64,000 nt of DNA from Flavobacteriales bacterium (GCA_002706365.1 PALM01000017.1:62001-126000); one strand, 5' to 3'. Positions 35,178-44,655 are shown, counted from the first letter of the stretch. The notes: generated by a model from the sequence alone, not told the origin. Numbers and translations: made by a program.

Positions 35178-36529
35178 CGGTGGTCTTCAAAGATGGTGAG
35201 CACCGTTTTTAGTATGATCTTCACATCAAATCTCAAGGTCCAGTTATTCACATAGAAACGATCCAAGCGAATCCTATTCGCCAATAAATAATGATCGTCT
35301 ATCTCTCCTCTATAACCTTTCACTTGGGCTAAACCTGTAATTCCCGGTCTAATGGCATGTCTTTGCATAAAGTTCCCTACCAGCTCCTTGTATTCTTGAG
35401 TGTGCTTTACCATGTGAGGCCGTGGACCTACAATACTCATTTCACCTTTCAATACATTGATGAATTGGGGCAGCTCGTCTAGTGAAGTTTTCCTAAGGAT
35501 TCTACCGATCCTGGTAATTCTAGGATCATTCTGAGTAGCCTGAACATTATCTGCATCCTTATTCAATTTCATGCTTCTGAACTTGTAGCATTTGAAGATC
35601 TTATTGTTTCTACCAGATCTATCCTGCTTGAAAAAGACGGGGAAACCGGAATCGATCACAATCAAAATAGCGAGGATTGGAAAGAGCCAACTGAAGATCA
35701 ATATAAAGACCAAAAGAGTGAAAACCAGATCAAACAATCGCTTTACGGAAGCATTATAGGGGTCGTCGAGTGGAGTTGATGAGATCTTAAAGACAGTAGT
35801 TTGATTGTACTTTACATTTTCGATGTTCCTTGCACTGAGCTTCGTCCAATCCATTACAAATCTCAGTCGTATGAAATGCTCATCACAATAAGTGCTCAAT
35901 TGCTCAACCTTCTCAGTGTCCAAAATTGAAAGCGGAATATAGAGTTCTGTGATCTTGTTTTGCTCTTCGATCCTGTCTAATTCAGATAACAAAGACTCCT
36001 TATAAGGAAGTTCGATCAATTGTTGGAATTCAGCAGAGATATTGCGCTCGAAAACCTCAGTCACTTCTCTTAAGTCGCCATCTCCAGAAACCACTATAAT
36101 GGCATTCTTTGAAGAAGTTCGTTTGAGATACTTCCTGTAGAGGAGGGTGACAATTCTTCTGCCAACAAAGAGCAATACTCCAAAGCTGATATGAGAGAAG
36201 AGCAGGAATAATCGAGAGTAATAGGTTTTGATCAAGCCATTGAAAGCTACAGTGATCAAGAGTTGAAGTAATACTGAAGCGGTAACCACCAGAAAGTAGC
36301 GACTGCTACTTGAGAAATTCTCCAATTGATAGATCTTCTGCCAAGAGGAGATGAACAACCAAGCAACATTCACAAAGAATAGCAGGCCCAAATAGTTGCT
36401 ATCTGCGAAAGTAAATGAAGATTCATTGTAGAATCTCAAGAACAGCCCAAAGAAGAAAGAGATATTTAGGCAGAGTAAGTCAGATACCCTAAAATATTGC
36501 GCTAAATAATATTGGTGGTTCTTGTACAA
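35174..36529 (-). CDS. Polyprenyl-phosphate sugar-1-phosphate transferase (WbaP type)
   Basis: A 451-aa protein with four N-terminal membrane helices, a soluble middle domain (VVSGDGDLREV) and the C-terminal sugar-phosphate transferase domain starting with a membrane-inserting helix (KRLFDLVFTLLVFILIFSWL). Catalytic signatures are KFRSMKLNKDAD, RKTSLDELPQF, GEMSIVGPRP and RPGITGLAQVKG. It attaches the first sugar phosphate to undecaprenyl phosphate on the cytoplasmic face to start a polysaccharide repeat. No ATG exists near the N-terminus; a TTG at 36529, three bases after an in-frame stop of the previous gene, keeps the conserved first helix and is the likely start. Confidence 0.93.
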   Translation of the reverse strand: MYKNHQYYLAQYFRVSDLLCLNISFFFGLFLRFYNESSFTFADSNYLGLLFFVNVAWLFISSWQKIYQLENFSSSSRYFLVVTASVLLQLLITVAFNGLIKTYYSRLFLLFSHISFGVLLFVGRRIVTLLYRKYLKRTSSKNAIIVVSGDGDLREVTEVFERNISAEFQQLIELPYKESLLSELDRIEEQNKITELYIPLSILDTEKVEQLSTYCDEHFIRLRFVMDWTKLSARNIENVKYNQTTVFKISSTPLDDPYNASVKRLFDLVFTLLVFILIFSWLFPILAILIVIDSGFPVFFKQDRSGRNNKIFKCYKFRSMKLNKDADNVQATQNDPRITRIGRILRKTSLDELPQFINVLKGEMSIVGPRPHMVKHTQEYKELVGNFMQRHAIRPGITGLAQVKGYRGEIDDHYLLANRIRLDRFYVNNWTLRFDVKIILKTVLTIFEDHR

Positions 36530-36532
36530 GTC

Positions 36533-37633
36533 TTAGCCTTTCTCCCCGACTAAATTAGCAAATAAGTCATCATAGCTATTGATGATCTGCGACCAGGAAT
36601 ATTTGCTCTCTACTTTCTCTATATTTTTCTTGATAGCCACAGCCTTAGATTCCTTAGCAATATCCTCTTTCAATAGGCTCAGTAATTGACTGTCGTTATT
36701 AAAATAGGATGCATCTTCTCCAAGTATCGCCTTATTGAACACATTGTCATGAGCGATTATATAAGCGGATGCTGCCATTGCTTCCAAAAGTGAAGGATTG
36801 GTACCACCAACAGAATGGCCATGGAAATAAATTGAAGAATAGTATCTCAAATTATTCAGCTTTTCGAAATCATAGATGCCCTCCATAAATCTAATTGCGG
36901 GATTTGCATCGAACTGCTTTTTCAAATAGCCCCCAAATTTATTGTCGGTTCTTCCCACCACCAACAATGGCATTGGATCATCTAATTGATCGTAGGCTTT
37001 GAGAATGGTCTCTACATTATTCTCAGGTTCCATTCGCGCAATTAGCAGAGCAAAATTCCCTGCTTCCACGCCATATTCTTTCAATGCTTCTGCATTGGGG
37101 TTAACAAAAACCTCAGCACCATAAGGGATATAAGTTGAATCTAAGTGATACTTATCCTTGAGATAAGTCTGTATCCCAATTGAGTCTGCGACTAAGTGAT
37201 GACTTGAACGAGCGGCCCACTTCTCTGCTTGCTTTAGAAATTGTTGAACCGGCTTGCTGTACTTGCTCCTTTTCCATTCTAATCCATCCATATTGGTCAC
37301 AATGAAAGAAGCTTTGGGCATTAAGCTACTCCATACCGAGCTGCTGGTGTATCCCAACTGAAGAAGGATATCAAAATCCCTTTTGCGACTGTCCATTATA
37401 CAATTGAAGTCGTAGATGAACTGTCCGGCCGTTCCTACTTTATGCTCAGGATCATTCACATGAATAATGTGCGCTCCTTTATAGGTCTTCTCCTGATAGG
37501 GATGGTTGTGACTATTGTAGACGTAAACCTCCCTGCCCTTCTCTACCAAGCCTCCGGCAAGATAATCGGCAAACTGTTCAAAGCCCCCATAATTATTTGG
37601 AATACCTCTAGTTCCCAGTATGCCTATCTTCAT
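36533..37633 (-). CDS. DUF1972-type glycosyltransferase
   Basis: About 366 aa from the ATG at 37633. The N-terminus (GTRGIPNNYGGFEQFADYL) marks the DUF1972 group of GT-B glycosyltransferases, often annotated as rhamnosyltransferases in O-antigen clusters. The C-terminal nucleotide-sugar site appears as HGHSVGGTNPSLLEAMA. It likely adds a sugar during repeat-unit assembly; donor and acceptor cannot be told from sequence. It overlaps the end of the O-antigen ligase gene by 26 bases and is followed by the sugar transferase. Confidence 0.88.
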   Translation of the reverse strand: MKIGILGTRGIPNNYGGFEQFADYLAGGLVEKGREVYVYNSHNHPYQEKTYKGAHIIHVNDPEHKVGTAGQFIYDFNCIMDSRKRDFDILLQLGYTSSSVWSSLMPKASFIVTNMDGLEWKRSKYSKPVQQFLKQAEKWAARSSHHLVADSIGIQTYLKDKYHLDSTYIPYGAEVFVNPNAEALKEYGVEAGNFALLIARMEPENNVETILKAYDQLDDPMPLLVVGRTDNKFGGYLKKQFDANPAIRFMEGIYDFEKLNNLRYYSSIYFHGHSVGGTNPSLLEAMAASAYIIAHDNVFNKAILGEDASYFNNDSQLLSLLKEDIAKESKAVAIKKNIEKVESKYSWSQIINSYDDLFANLVGEKG

Positions 37634-38900
37634 TTTCAATGGTGTTTTTTAGTGCAGGTAGAAGACAAAGAAAGAACATCACGAAGACGATTACCTTGTT
37701 TCGCTCTAATATAGATTCTGTGAGTTGAAAAATGACAGTTGCGGTAAGAAAAACCAGAAGCAGATAATTCCCTTGTTTGATAGCCAGCCCAAAGAGAGAG
37801 AGATAGATAATAAGATACAGCAGAAGGCCTACAATTCCCAATTCTACAACTGTTTGAATGAACTGATTATGGAGGTTATAGTCCCTATATGGCCCCATAC
37901 CGACCTCATTATACCTTTGGTTCATTATTCCTCTTCGGTCGGCCGGACTAAGACCAATGAGTAGTCTGTCTCTTTCTATTAATTCATCCATGCCTAAATA
38001 CCACAATGTAATTCTCAAGGAAGTACCATTGTATTTTAGATTGTCGTTGACCCCTATCTCTCCTCCTGATCTGATGATCTCAAAATTCTCCATACCCGAT
38101 CCACTTGAAAGTTCAGCCATTCTGTTCTTCACAGCATCCATTTGCAATGCAGAAATAAGAATGATCACGGAGGCGATCAAAAAAATCAGAACCTCCTTTA
38201 ATCTCAATCCTTTTTGAAAGAATCTTCTGGCCAGGATCATCAAGCTAAAAAAGATCGTAACTATACTCACATTCTTACTTGCGCAGAAGAGCAAGCCTAC
38301 AAATGATATCACTAATAAGATGATCAAAAGTAGCTTATGAGTTCTAGAGAGTTCAGAATTATTCAACTCATAGACAACAATCAAGATCGAGAGGAATAGG
38401 AAATAAGAGAAAAAAACTGCGTGTGCATTGAATGGCGCGGTGAAGTCGTGGTAGGTTAACCAACTGCCTTCTGTGAAATAATGTAAAGCAGAATTTATAA
38501 GAAGGTAGATAATCGATACAGCGATCGAAACATAAAACACCCTGAGAATTAACCATAGTCGCTTCACCAAAGAATTTGCATTGAACAATACCAATGGAAA
38601 AACCAGCAAACTCAGTTTGCTTTCTATGGCTTTGATACCACTGGAAAGGTCTTCAGAATAGCTTAGTGAGAGTAAGTGCCACAAAAAGAAGAGAATGAAT
38701 GAGCTTAACGACCACTTCTCCCACTTATTCATTTGATTGAATCTCCAACGATTCTCACCTACAAAGATGCTTCCTAACCAAAAGAGAACCATCAATACGA
38801 TCCAGGGATTGGAAATCTTGTAGCTAAATGGGAATGTAGCTGCAATTCCAATTACTGAAAACAAAAAGCCCTTATCGGCAACCACCTTTACACCTTTCAT
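37608..38900 (-). CDS. O-antigen ligase/polymerase family membrane protein
   Basis: A 430-aa protein with about 10-12 membrane helices and a large extracytoplasmic loop (about residues 260-350), the layout of WaaL/Wzy proteins. The loop ends with the NLHNQFIQTVVELGIVG segment containing the conserved His-Asn of the O-antigen ligase family. It would join or polymerise lipid-linked glycan on the periplasmic side. First gene of the minus arm of the polysaccharide cluster, with a TACTTTTG box about 60 bases upstream. Ligase and polymerase cannot be separated by sequence alone. Confidence 0.85.
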   Translation of the reverse strand: MKGVKVVADKGFLFSVIGIAATFPFSYKISNPWIVLMVLFWLGSIFVGENRWRFNQMNKWEKWSLSSFILFFLWHLLSLSYSEDLSSGIKAIESKLSLLVFPLVLFNANSLVKRLWLILRVFYVSIAVSIIYLLINSALHYFTEGSWLTYHDFTAPFNAHAVFFSYFLFLSILIVVYELNNSELSRTHKLLLIILLVISFVGLLFCASKNVSIVTIFFSLMILARRFFQKGLRLKEVLIFLIASVIILISALQMDAVKNRMAELSSGSGMENFEIIRSGGEIGVNDNLKYNGTSLRITLWYLGMDELIERDRLLIGLSPADRRGIMNQRYNEVGMGPYRDYNLHNQFIQTVVELGIVGLLLYLIIYLSLFGLAIKQGNYLLLVFLTATVIFQLTESILERNKVIVFVMFFLCLLPALKNTIENEDRHTGN

Positions 38901-38958
38901 CCAATCACATTAAATATCATAAGATATGTCTCTTTTATCCTTTGGGTAGAAACTGGCC

Positions 38959-38966
38959 CAAAAGTA
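38959..38966 (-). promoter_or_regulatory. -7 box of the minus-arm polysaccharide operon
   Basis: A perfect TAnnTTTG (TACTTTTG) on the minus strand, with TTA 21 bases upstream as a weak -33 element. It precedes the ligase/polymerase gene start at 38900. Confidence 0.45.
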
Positions 38967-39029
38967 AAAGGAATTCAATTGATTATATAATCCCCATGGT
39001 GCTTTTAATAGGGAAAGCAAGCTTAGGCA

Positions 39030-39062
39030 TTGAATACGAAGCTAACAATGGGCTTACATTTG
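39030..39062 (+). promoter_or_regulatory. Promoter of the plus-arm polysaccharide operon
   Basis: TTG (39030-39032), 22 bases of spacer, then a perfect TAnnTTTG box TACATTTG (39055-39062), 34 bases before the flippase ATG. It faces away from the promoter at 38959, so both arms start from one 196-base intergenic space. Confidence 0.55.
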
Positions 39063-39096
39063 CCAATCGTTCCACTTGAGGAATTGGAATTAAGAT

Positions 39097-40407
39097 ATGA
39101 TCAAGCACCTTATCAATAAAGTTGGCAGAGAGCTATTGGGTAATTCCATGTGGCTTCTTATAGATAAGATCTTCAGATTGGCATTGGGCCTTTTTGTAAG
39201 TGTGATCGTTGCTAGATACCTAGGTGCTGAGAGAGTAGGTATTTGGAATTACGCATTAGCCATCTTCGCATTCTTTTCTTTCTTCCCTTCTCTAGGACTG
39301 GAATATATTGCCCCGAGAGAATTCGTAAAAGAAGACCGCAAAGCGGGTGAGATGATCAGCACCATCTGGATTTTGAAAATTCTCGGTGGAAGTCTTGGGG
39401 TATTATTCGCCTTGATAATCATGTCCATTATCAAAGGACCTTCTGATCCAATTATCTTCTTGATTTTCATAGTTACAAGTGGATTCTTATTTCAATCCTT
39501 TGATGTAATTGACTACTATTTTCAATCAAAGCTTTCTCAAAAACGCTCTGTAATTGCAAGGATGATTGCCTTTGCAGTTATCGCCACCTACAAGTCGATC
39601 TTGGTATACAAAGGAGCCGACCTTGTATGGTTTGTAGCTTCTTCCACATTTGAATTTTTCATTGCCGCTATTGGATTGACCATCGCTTTTTGGTCATGGA
39701 GTGAAAAGCCGCCGCTATTTAAATTTAACTGGAGTCTTGCTAAATCCCTTTTGAAAGATTCCCTTCCCTTCTCTGCTTCAGCCATATTGCTATTGATCTA
39801 TTATAGGGTGGATCAAATCATGGTAACAGAGATGCTAGGTGAAGCTGAAAATGGGATATACTCCATTACCGTGAAATTCTTCGAATACTTCATGGTTTTA
39901 CCCTATGTACTTGTATCTTCTTTCTACCCTGTGATAAGCAAATCTTACCACGAAGATGAAACAAAATTCAAGGCTGGATTGAAGCAATTGTATAGCCTCC
40001 TGACTTATTTAGCTATTGCTGCAATTTTGGGTTTATGGTTTTTAGGTCCGTGGGTTATGGAATTCCTCTATGGAGATGAATTTAAAGGTTCGGGAGAAGC
40101 ACTTCAAATCATAAGCCTATCTATTTATCCAGTATTTCTTGGGATTGCAAGTGGTAACTACTTAATAATCAGGAATAAAAAAAGATTTACATTCATTAGA
40201 AGCTTTGCGGGCTTAGTCATCAACATAATCCTAAACTTTTCATTTATCCCAATTATGGGAATAGAGGGTGCTGCATGGGCTTCATTGGTGTCTAATTGTG
40301 TATCGACATTCATGATCATTTTTATTAAAGACAATCACAATCATCTACAGCTTTTCCTTTCGCCATTTAATGTGAAGTCAATTCGCAGATTCTTCAAATA
40401 CGAATAA
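39097..40407 (+). CDS. Wzx-type polysaccharide flippase
   Basis: A 436-aa membrane protein of the MOP superfamily with about 12 helices. The early motif WLLIDKIFRLALGLFVSVIV followed by ARYLGAERVGIWNYALA is typical of O-antigen flippases, and YYRVDQIMVTEMLG is a conserved loop. It should move the lipid-linked repeat unit across the inner membrane for the neighbouring glycosyltransferases and ligase. First gene of the plus arm, about 37 bases before the next gene. Confidence 0.9.
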   Translation: MIKHLINKVGRELLGNSMWLLIDKIFRLALGLFVSVIVARYLGAERVGIWNYALAIFAFFSFFPSLGLEYIAPREFVKEDRKAGEMISTIWILKILGGSLGVLFALIIMSIIKGPSDPIIFLIFIVTSGFLFQSFDVIDYYFQSKLSQKRSVIARMIAFAVIATYKSILVYKGADLVWFVASSTFEFFIAAIGLTIAFWSWSEKPPLFKFNWSLAKSLLKDSLPFSASAILLLIYYRVDQIMVTEMLGEAENGIYSITVKFFEYFMVLPYVLVSSFYPVISKSYHEDETKFKAGLKQLYSLLTYLAIAAILGLWFLGPWVMEFLYGDEFKGSGEALQIISLSIYPVFLGIASGNYLIIRNKKRFTFIRSFAGLVINIILNFSFIPIMGIEGAAWASLVSNCVSTFMIIFIKDNHNHLQLFLSPFNVKSIRRFFKYE

Positions 40408-40444
40408 GCCCATCTACTAATAAAAAGCTTGTTACTTTTAAACT

Positions 40445-41107
40445 ATGAGTCGTTATAACAGTCGATCACAAAGAATCATCAAAAGATTTCTACCTAATTC
40501 GATGAAGGAAGACTATCAAAAAAGAATTGATGAGTCTACCATTAGAAAATGGGAAAAGCAAGGTAGGCCGCTACCTCCTCCACATATAGCCAAGGTTAGG
40601 ACTATTGCGAAAAAGCAAGCTGAAAGTGGATATCGCACTCTAGTTGAAAGTGGCACTTTTATGGGAGATATGATCGACGCTCAAATGAAGAACTTCGATA
40701 AGATATATTCTATTGAGCTCAGTGATGAACTATTTCAAAAAGCCGTTGAAAAATATAGAGGAAATGAGAAAGTTCATTTGCTGAATGGAGATAGTGGGAA
40801 AGTACTTCGAGATCTCATCCCAAATTTGAAAGAGCCGGCAATTTTTTGGTTAGACGGACATTATTCAGGTGGAATTACGGCAAAAGGAGAAAAGATCTGT
40901 CCGGTCTATGCCGAGCTTGATGCGATCCTAAAATCCGACTTAGCTCATATGATCTTGATCGATGATGCCAGACTGTTTGTAGGTGAAGACGACTATCCTA
41001 CCATTGAGGAATTGAAGTCCTATTTGAACAAGTCAGATCGGAATCATTCATTTGAAAAAGAGGATGACACGATCATCCTAAAAAGAATAGATGAAAGCGC
41101 TGCTTAA
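40445..41107 (+). CDS. Class I methyltransferase-like protein
   Basis: A 220-aa protein with a Rossmann-type SAM-binding pattern: LVESGTFMGDMI (motif I region), YSIELSDELF (acidic residue after strand 2) and IFWLDGHYSGG. It resembles FkbM/Methyltransf_24-like proteins found in glycan clusters. The motif I glycine pattern is looser than in typical methyltransferases, so it could be a non-catalytic relative or a different Rossmann enzyme. Context suggests modification of a sugar or lipid carrier. It overlaps the next gene by 17 bases. Confidence 0.65.
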   Translation: MSRYNSRSQRIIKRFLPNSMKEDYQKRIDESTIRKWEKQGRPLPPPHIAKVRTIAKKQAESGYRTLVESGTFMGDMIDAQMKNFDKIYSIELSDELFQKAVEKYRGNEKVHLLNGDSGKVLRDLIPNLKEPAIFWLDGHYSGGITAKGEKICPVYAELDAILKSDLAHMILIDDARLFVGEDDYPTIEELKSYLNKSDRNHSFEKEDDTIILKRIDESAA

Positions 41108-42044
41108 AAAACTCCTCGCTCATTTCAATTTGCATCTGGAATCTAAATGGGCCAGTAATCAAAATAGCTTGCGAGAAAAGATTCTCAGTGAGCTCTTTCT
41201 AGCAAAGAATCGATCTCAATTCACTGAAAAGAGCTGCTCGATCATTTGCTTTTCAAAAGACCGCCCTCTACAATTGGATGCCTTGCTCTATAGCATGAAG
41301 AAAATGATCGATGACTTCGATGATCTTTCCATCCAAGTATTGTATTATGCTTCCAATGAGGACTTCAAAGCAGGATATCGAAAATTGATCGATATGGAAT
41401 ACTGTGCTCATGTAAAGTTCAAGGAGGAAAACAATTTCAAGGAAGATCTATTGAATACTATTTCAGATCTCAAAAGTTCGCAAATCCTATTTCTGGTTGA
41501 TGATATCTTCTTCAAGAATGAGTTGAATTGGTCTGCTTTCACATCGATCGATCTCGATGAATTCATTCCTTCTCTTCGTCATGGAAATCACCTTAGTTAC
41601 GCATATACAGTGCAGAAAGAGCAAGCATTGCCAAGCTTTGAAAAAATTGGCCAAATGATAAGTTGGGACTGGTCCAAGGGAGAGTTAAATTGGAATTATC
41701 CGCTATCGCTTGATGGACATCTATTTAAAACTGCGGAGATCCAAACTCTTTTTCAGCATCTTGATTATAAGGCTCCAAACTCTCTGGAGCAATCAATGCA
41801 GTTACTGAAAGACGTATTTGCGCAGCGCAAAGGAATCGCATATGAAACATCTATCATTGTGAATAATCCTGCGAATAAAGTGCAAAATGAGAATCCCAAT
41901 TTTCACGGAGAAGCAGACAATGTCACTTTAAATCAAGCCTGGCTAGATGATTATAGATTTGATTTTGACGCTTATAAAGGGCTTAGAAATCAAAGTGTTC
42001 ATGAATTGGTAGAAATGAAGCTGATCAAAGATGAGCGCAGATAG
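41091..42044 (+). CDS. Putative GT-A-like glycosyltransferase, unusual
   Basis: A 317-aa protein that does not match an obvious named family. A GT-A-like pattern is visible: SIICFSKDRPLQLDALLYSM at the nucleotide-binding start and ILFLVDDIFF, which could be the metal-binding acidic pair. HGEADN and WLDDYRFD near the end are other conserved-looking clusters. No membrane helix. It is embedded between the methyltransferase-like gene and a GT2 gene with 17- and 14-base overlaps, so it is clearly part of the polysaccharide operon. Glycosyltransferase function is inferred from pattern and context. Confidence 0.6.
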   Translation: MKALLKKLLAHFNLHLESKWASNQNSLREKILSELFLAKNRSQFTEKSCSIICFSKDRPLQLDALLYSMKKMIDDFDDLSIQVLYYASNEDFKAGYRKLIDMEYCAHVKFKEENNFKEDLLNTISDLKSSQILFLVDDIFFKNELNWSAFTSIDLDEFIPSLRHGNHLSYAYTVQKEQALPSFEKIGQMISWDWSKGELNWNYPLSLDGHLFKTAEIQTLFQHLDYKAPNSLEQSMQLLKDVFAQRKGIAYETSIIVNNPANKVQNENPNFHGEADNVTLNQAWLDDYRFDFDAYKGLRNQSVHELVEMKLIKDERR

Positions 42045-43059
42045 TCCTTTAGTTTCTGTAATCATGGCGGCATATAATGCCGAGGCCTATATTGAAAAAG
42101 CCATTCTCTCCATACTGGATCAGTCTTTTAGTGATTGGGAGTTAATCATTATTGACGATAAGTCCAAAGACAGCACCGCTGAAATTGCCAAAGCATTTGC
42201 AGAAAAAGATGACCGCATCAAATTGATTGCTCAAGAAAAAAATAGCGGAGTTGTAAGTAGCAGGAATTTGGGTCTTCAAACATCAAAAGGGAAATACATA
42301 GCTATACTGGATAGTGATGACATTGCCCTTCCCGATAGATTCAAAATTCAAGTGGACTTCTTGGAAGCGAATCCAGATTTCATCTTATTGGGTGGTGCTT
42401 GCCATGAGATCGATTCAGAAGGTAAGCTTCTCAATAAAATCGAAAGGATTATTCCCAATGAGCAGTTGTCGCCCTTGTTGTTGTTCACCAATTACTTCAT
42501 AAACTCAACTGTGATGATGCGTAAAGCTGCTCTTGATGGACAATTGTATCGGGAGGAATTTCAGCTTTCACAAGACTATGAACTATTTTGCCGCCTAAGC
42601 ACAAAAGGTGGGTTGGCAAATTTGAATACACCTCTCGTTTACTATCGAATACACGATAAGAATAGCAGTGGCAATTCAGAAAAGCTCAGGGCCGCAGAAA
42701 ATAAAATTCGTAGAAGTCAGCTGACTAAGCTAGGTATCGACGCTACTGAAGAAGAGCTTAAGCTTCACTCAAAGCTCCCTGAAGGGCCGTTTCCTAAAAC
42801 AATTGAGGAACTGCGTAAAGTTGAAGCCTGGCTAATCAAGATCATGAAGCATAATGAAGAAAGTAGAGTATACCAAAAAAGTACTCTAGGTGAATTGATT
42901 AAGCTGTTCTTCATGCGAAGCTGCGAGCGTTCTGGACTTGGAATTAAAGCAGTTCGATTTTATTATCAATCTATTCTTTCAGGGAAATTCTGGTCAAAGC
43001 CAATAGGAAACCTCATCTTTATCATGAAAACACTCTATCGTTCTTATGCAGGAGCTTGA
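42031..43059 (+). CDS. GT2 glycosyltransferase
   Basis: A 342-aa GT-A enzyme of family GT2. The nucleotide-sugar site starts at SVIMAAYNAEAYIEKAI, with WELIIIDDKSKDST, and the metal-binding AILDSDDIALPDR motif follows. SQDYELFCRL is the usual ED-type catalytic region. A C-terminal extension of about 90 residues is basic and may be membrane-associated. It overlaps its neighbours by 14 bases on each side. Confidence 0.92.
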   Translation: MSADSPLVSVIMAAYNAEAYIEKAILSILDQSFSDWELIIIDDKSKDSTAEIAKAFAEKDDRIKLIAQEKNSGVVSSRNLGLQTSKGKYIAILDSDDIALPDRFKIQVDFLEANPDFILLGGACHEIDSEGKLLNKIERIIPNEQLSPLLLFTNYFINSTVMMRKAALDGQLYREEFQLSQDYELFCRLSTKGGLANLNTPLVYYRIHDKNSSGNSEKLRAAENKIRRSQLTKLGIDATEEELKLHSKLPEGPFPKTIEELRKVEAWLIKIMKHNEESRVYQKSTLGELIKLFFMRSCERSGLGIKAVRFYYQSILSGKFWSKPIGNLIFIMKTLYRSYAGA

Positions 43060-43846
43060 AATAAGTGTAATCATTCCCGTTTACAATAGCGGGAAGTATC
43101 TAGAGGAAACTTTAGATTCACTAAGAGCGCAAAGCTTCAAAGGTTTTGAGGTTTTGATCATCGACAATGGCTCTGATGAAGAAGAAACCATTGCAGTACT
43201 AAAGCAATGTGAAAAAGATCATAGGGTTTTTCGATCCGAGCATGCCAATCTTTCTTTGGCAAGAAATCTTGGGATAGAAAAAGCCCAGGGAAAGTATATT
43301 CTTCCATTGGACTCTGATGATAAGATCAGTCCATCTTTTATGGAAAAATGTCTGACATTAATGAAGTCGGATCCCAACTGCAAAGTAGTAAGAACAATGG
43401 TTGAGCTATTTGGTAAGAAAAGTGGGAAGATGAGCTTTGGCGATTTTTCCTTTGGTCTATTGCTCGCCAGAAATCAAATGGTTGTCACTTCCCTTTTCAA
43501 GAGAGAAGATGCCTTGGCAATTGGAGGTTTCGATAAGAATTTCAATCGCGCATTTGAAGATTGGGAGTTTTGGATCAACTTATTAAAAGATGGAGGTAAG
43601 GTATTAACTGTAAATGAAGCTCTATTCCATTATAGAATTCGAAAAGGAAGCAGGAACAACAGCCTGAGAAATGAAGAGCTATCTCAAGCTAGAAGAATGA
43701 TTTGGGAAAAACACAAAGACCTTTATTCAAAACACTTTGTAGATCCAAAAGAGTGCTTCGAATATAAATTGATCACTGACAGTAGATCCTATAAATTGGG
43801 AAAACTACTCACCTCCCCTTTTCGATCATTAAGGTTGATGCCATGA
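43046..43846 (+). CDS. GT2 glycosyltransferase
   Basis: A 266-aa GT2 enzyme: SVIIPVYNSGKYLEETLDSL, then FEVLIIDNGSDEEE and the LPLDSDDKISPSF metal site; FEDWEFWINLLKDG carries the catalytic acidic residues. It differs from the preceding enzyme in length and acceptor region, so it probably adds a different sugar. It overlaps the following gene by 4 bases (ATGA). Confidence 0.92.
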   Translation: MQELEISVIIPVYNSGKYLEETLDSLRAQSFKGFEVLIIDNGSDEEETIAVLKQCEKDHRVFRSEHANLSLARNLGIEKAQGKYILPLDSDDKISPSFMEKCLTLMKSDPNCKVVRTMVELFGKKSGKMSFGDFSFGLLLARNQMVVTSLFKREDALAIGGFDKNFNRAFEDWEFWINLLKDGGKVLTVNEALFHYRIRKGSRNNSLRNEELSQARRMIWEKHKDLYSKHFVDPKECFEYKLITDSRSYKLGKLLTSPFRSLRLMP

Positions 43847-44655
43847 TTACCGAGCCTAGGATTGCTGCACTTATGGTGATTTACAATGAGAAGATCGCCA
43901 ATGCCAAAAGTTATCAGAGTCTCTTGAAATCTCTTCCACCTAAAGATGTGTTGATCTACGACAATAGTCCTACTGCACAAGACTGTCCAGACGGATTCCA
44001 TTATGTTCACAATAAACTGAATCCCGGAGTTAGCACCGCATACAATTACGCCGCATATTGGGCAGAGGAGAATCACTATACTCATCTTCTGCTTTTAGAT
44101 AGCGACAGCATCTTCCCAGAAGAAGCAATGCAGAAATATATTAATGCAGCCACACATCATCCGGAACATTTGATCCTAGCAGAGGTAATTGCATCCGGAA
44201 AAGTGATCTCTCCCTTCTGGTTCAAATGGGGAAAAAGCTGGTACGGAGACGACATCCCAAATGGAAAGCTAAGCTTCGACAACAAAGCCGCTATCAATTC
44301 CGCTATGCTTATTCCGATTAGTCAGTTCAAAAAATCTGGAGGTTACGATGAGAAGATTCCTTTAGACTGGAGCGATATTGCTTTTTGCCGAAAACTAAGT
44401 CGATTAAAGATTGCTGCTCAAAAGATTCCATTGAGGGTAAGCCACGACCTTTCTGAGTCTGGAATGAGTTCTTTTGAATCTGCAAAATTTAGATTCAAGA
44501 CCTACATGATTGGAGTTAAAAGAATGCCCACAAAGCATATTCTTGAAGATTTCCTTATACTTAGTTGGGCCAAGTTTAAGGCGTTTAAACTATGTTTGAG
44601 ATACAAAAGCCTTTGGTTCCTGGTACATTACCTTCGAAAACTATTCTATGCATAG
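43843..44655 (+). CDS. GT2-like rhamnosyltransferase-type glycosyltransferase
   Basis: A 270-aa GT-A protein resembling rhamnosyltransferases: IAALMVIYNEKIANAKSY at the start, DVLIYDNSPT, PGVSTAYNYAA and LLLDSDSIFPEEAM as the metal-binding region, and PLDWSDIAFCRKL near the catalytic site. The donor sugar is uncertain. It overlaps both neighbouring genes (4 and 8 bases). Confidence 0.87.
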   Translation: MITEPRIAALMVIYNEKIANAKSYQSLLKSLPPKDVLIYDNSPTAQDCPDGFHYVHNKLNPGVSTAYNYAAYWAEENHYTHLLLLDSDSIFPEEAMQKYINAATHHPEHLILAEVIASGKVISPFWFKWGKSWYGDDIPNGKLSFDNKAAINSAMLIPISQFKKSGGYDEKIPLDWSDIAFCRKLSRLKIAAQKIPLRVSHDLSESGMSSFESAKFRFKTYMIGVKRMPTKHILEDFLILSWAKFKAFKLCLRYKSLWFLVHYLRKLFYA

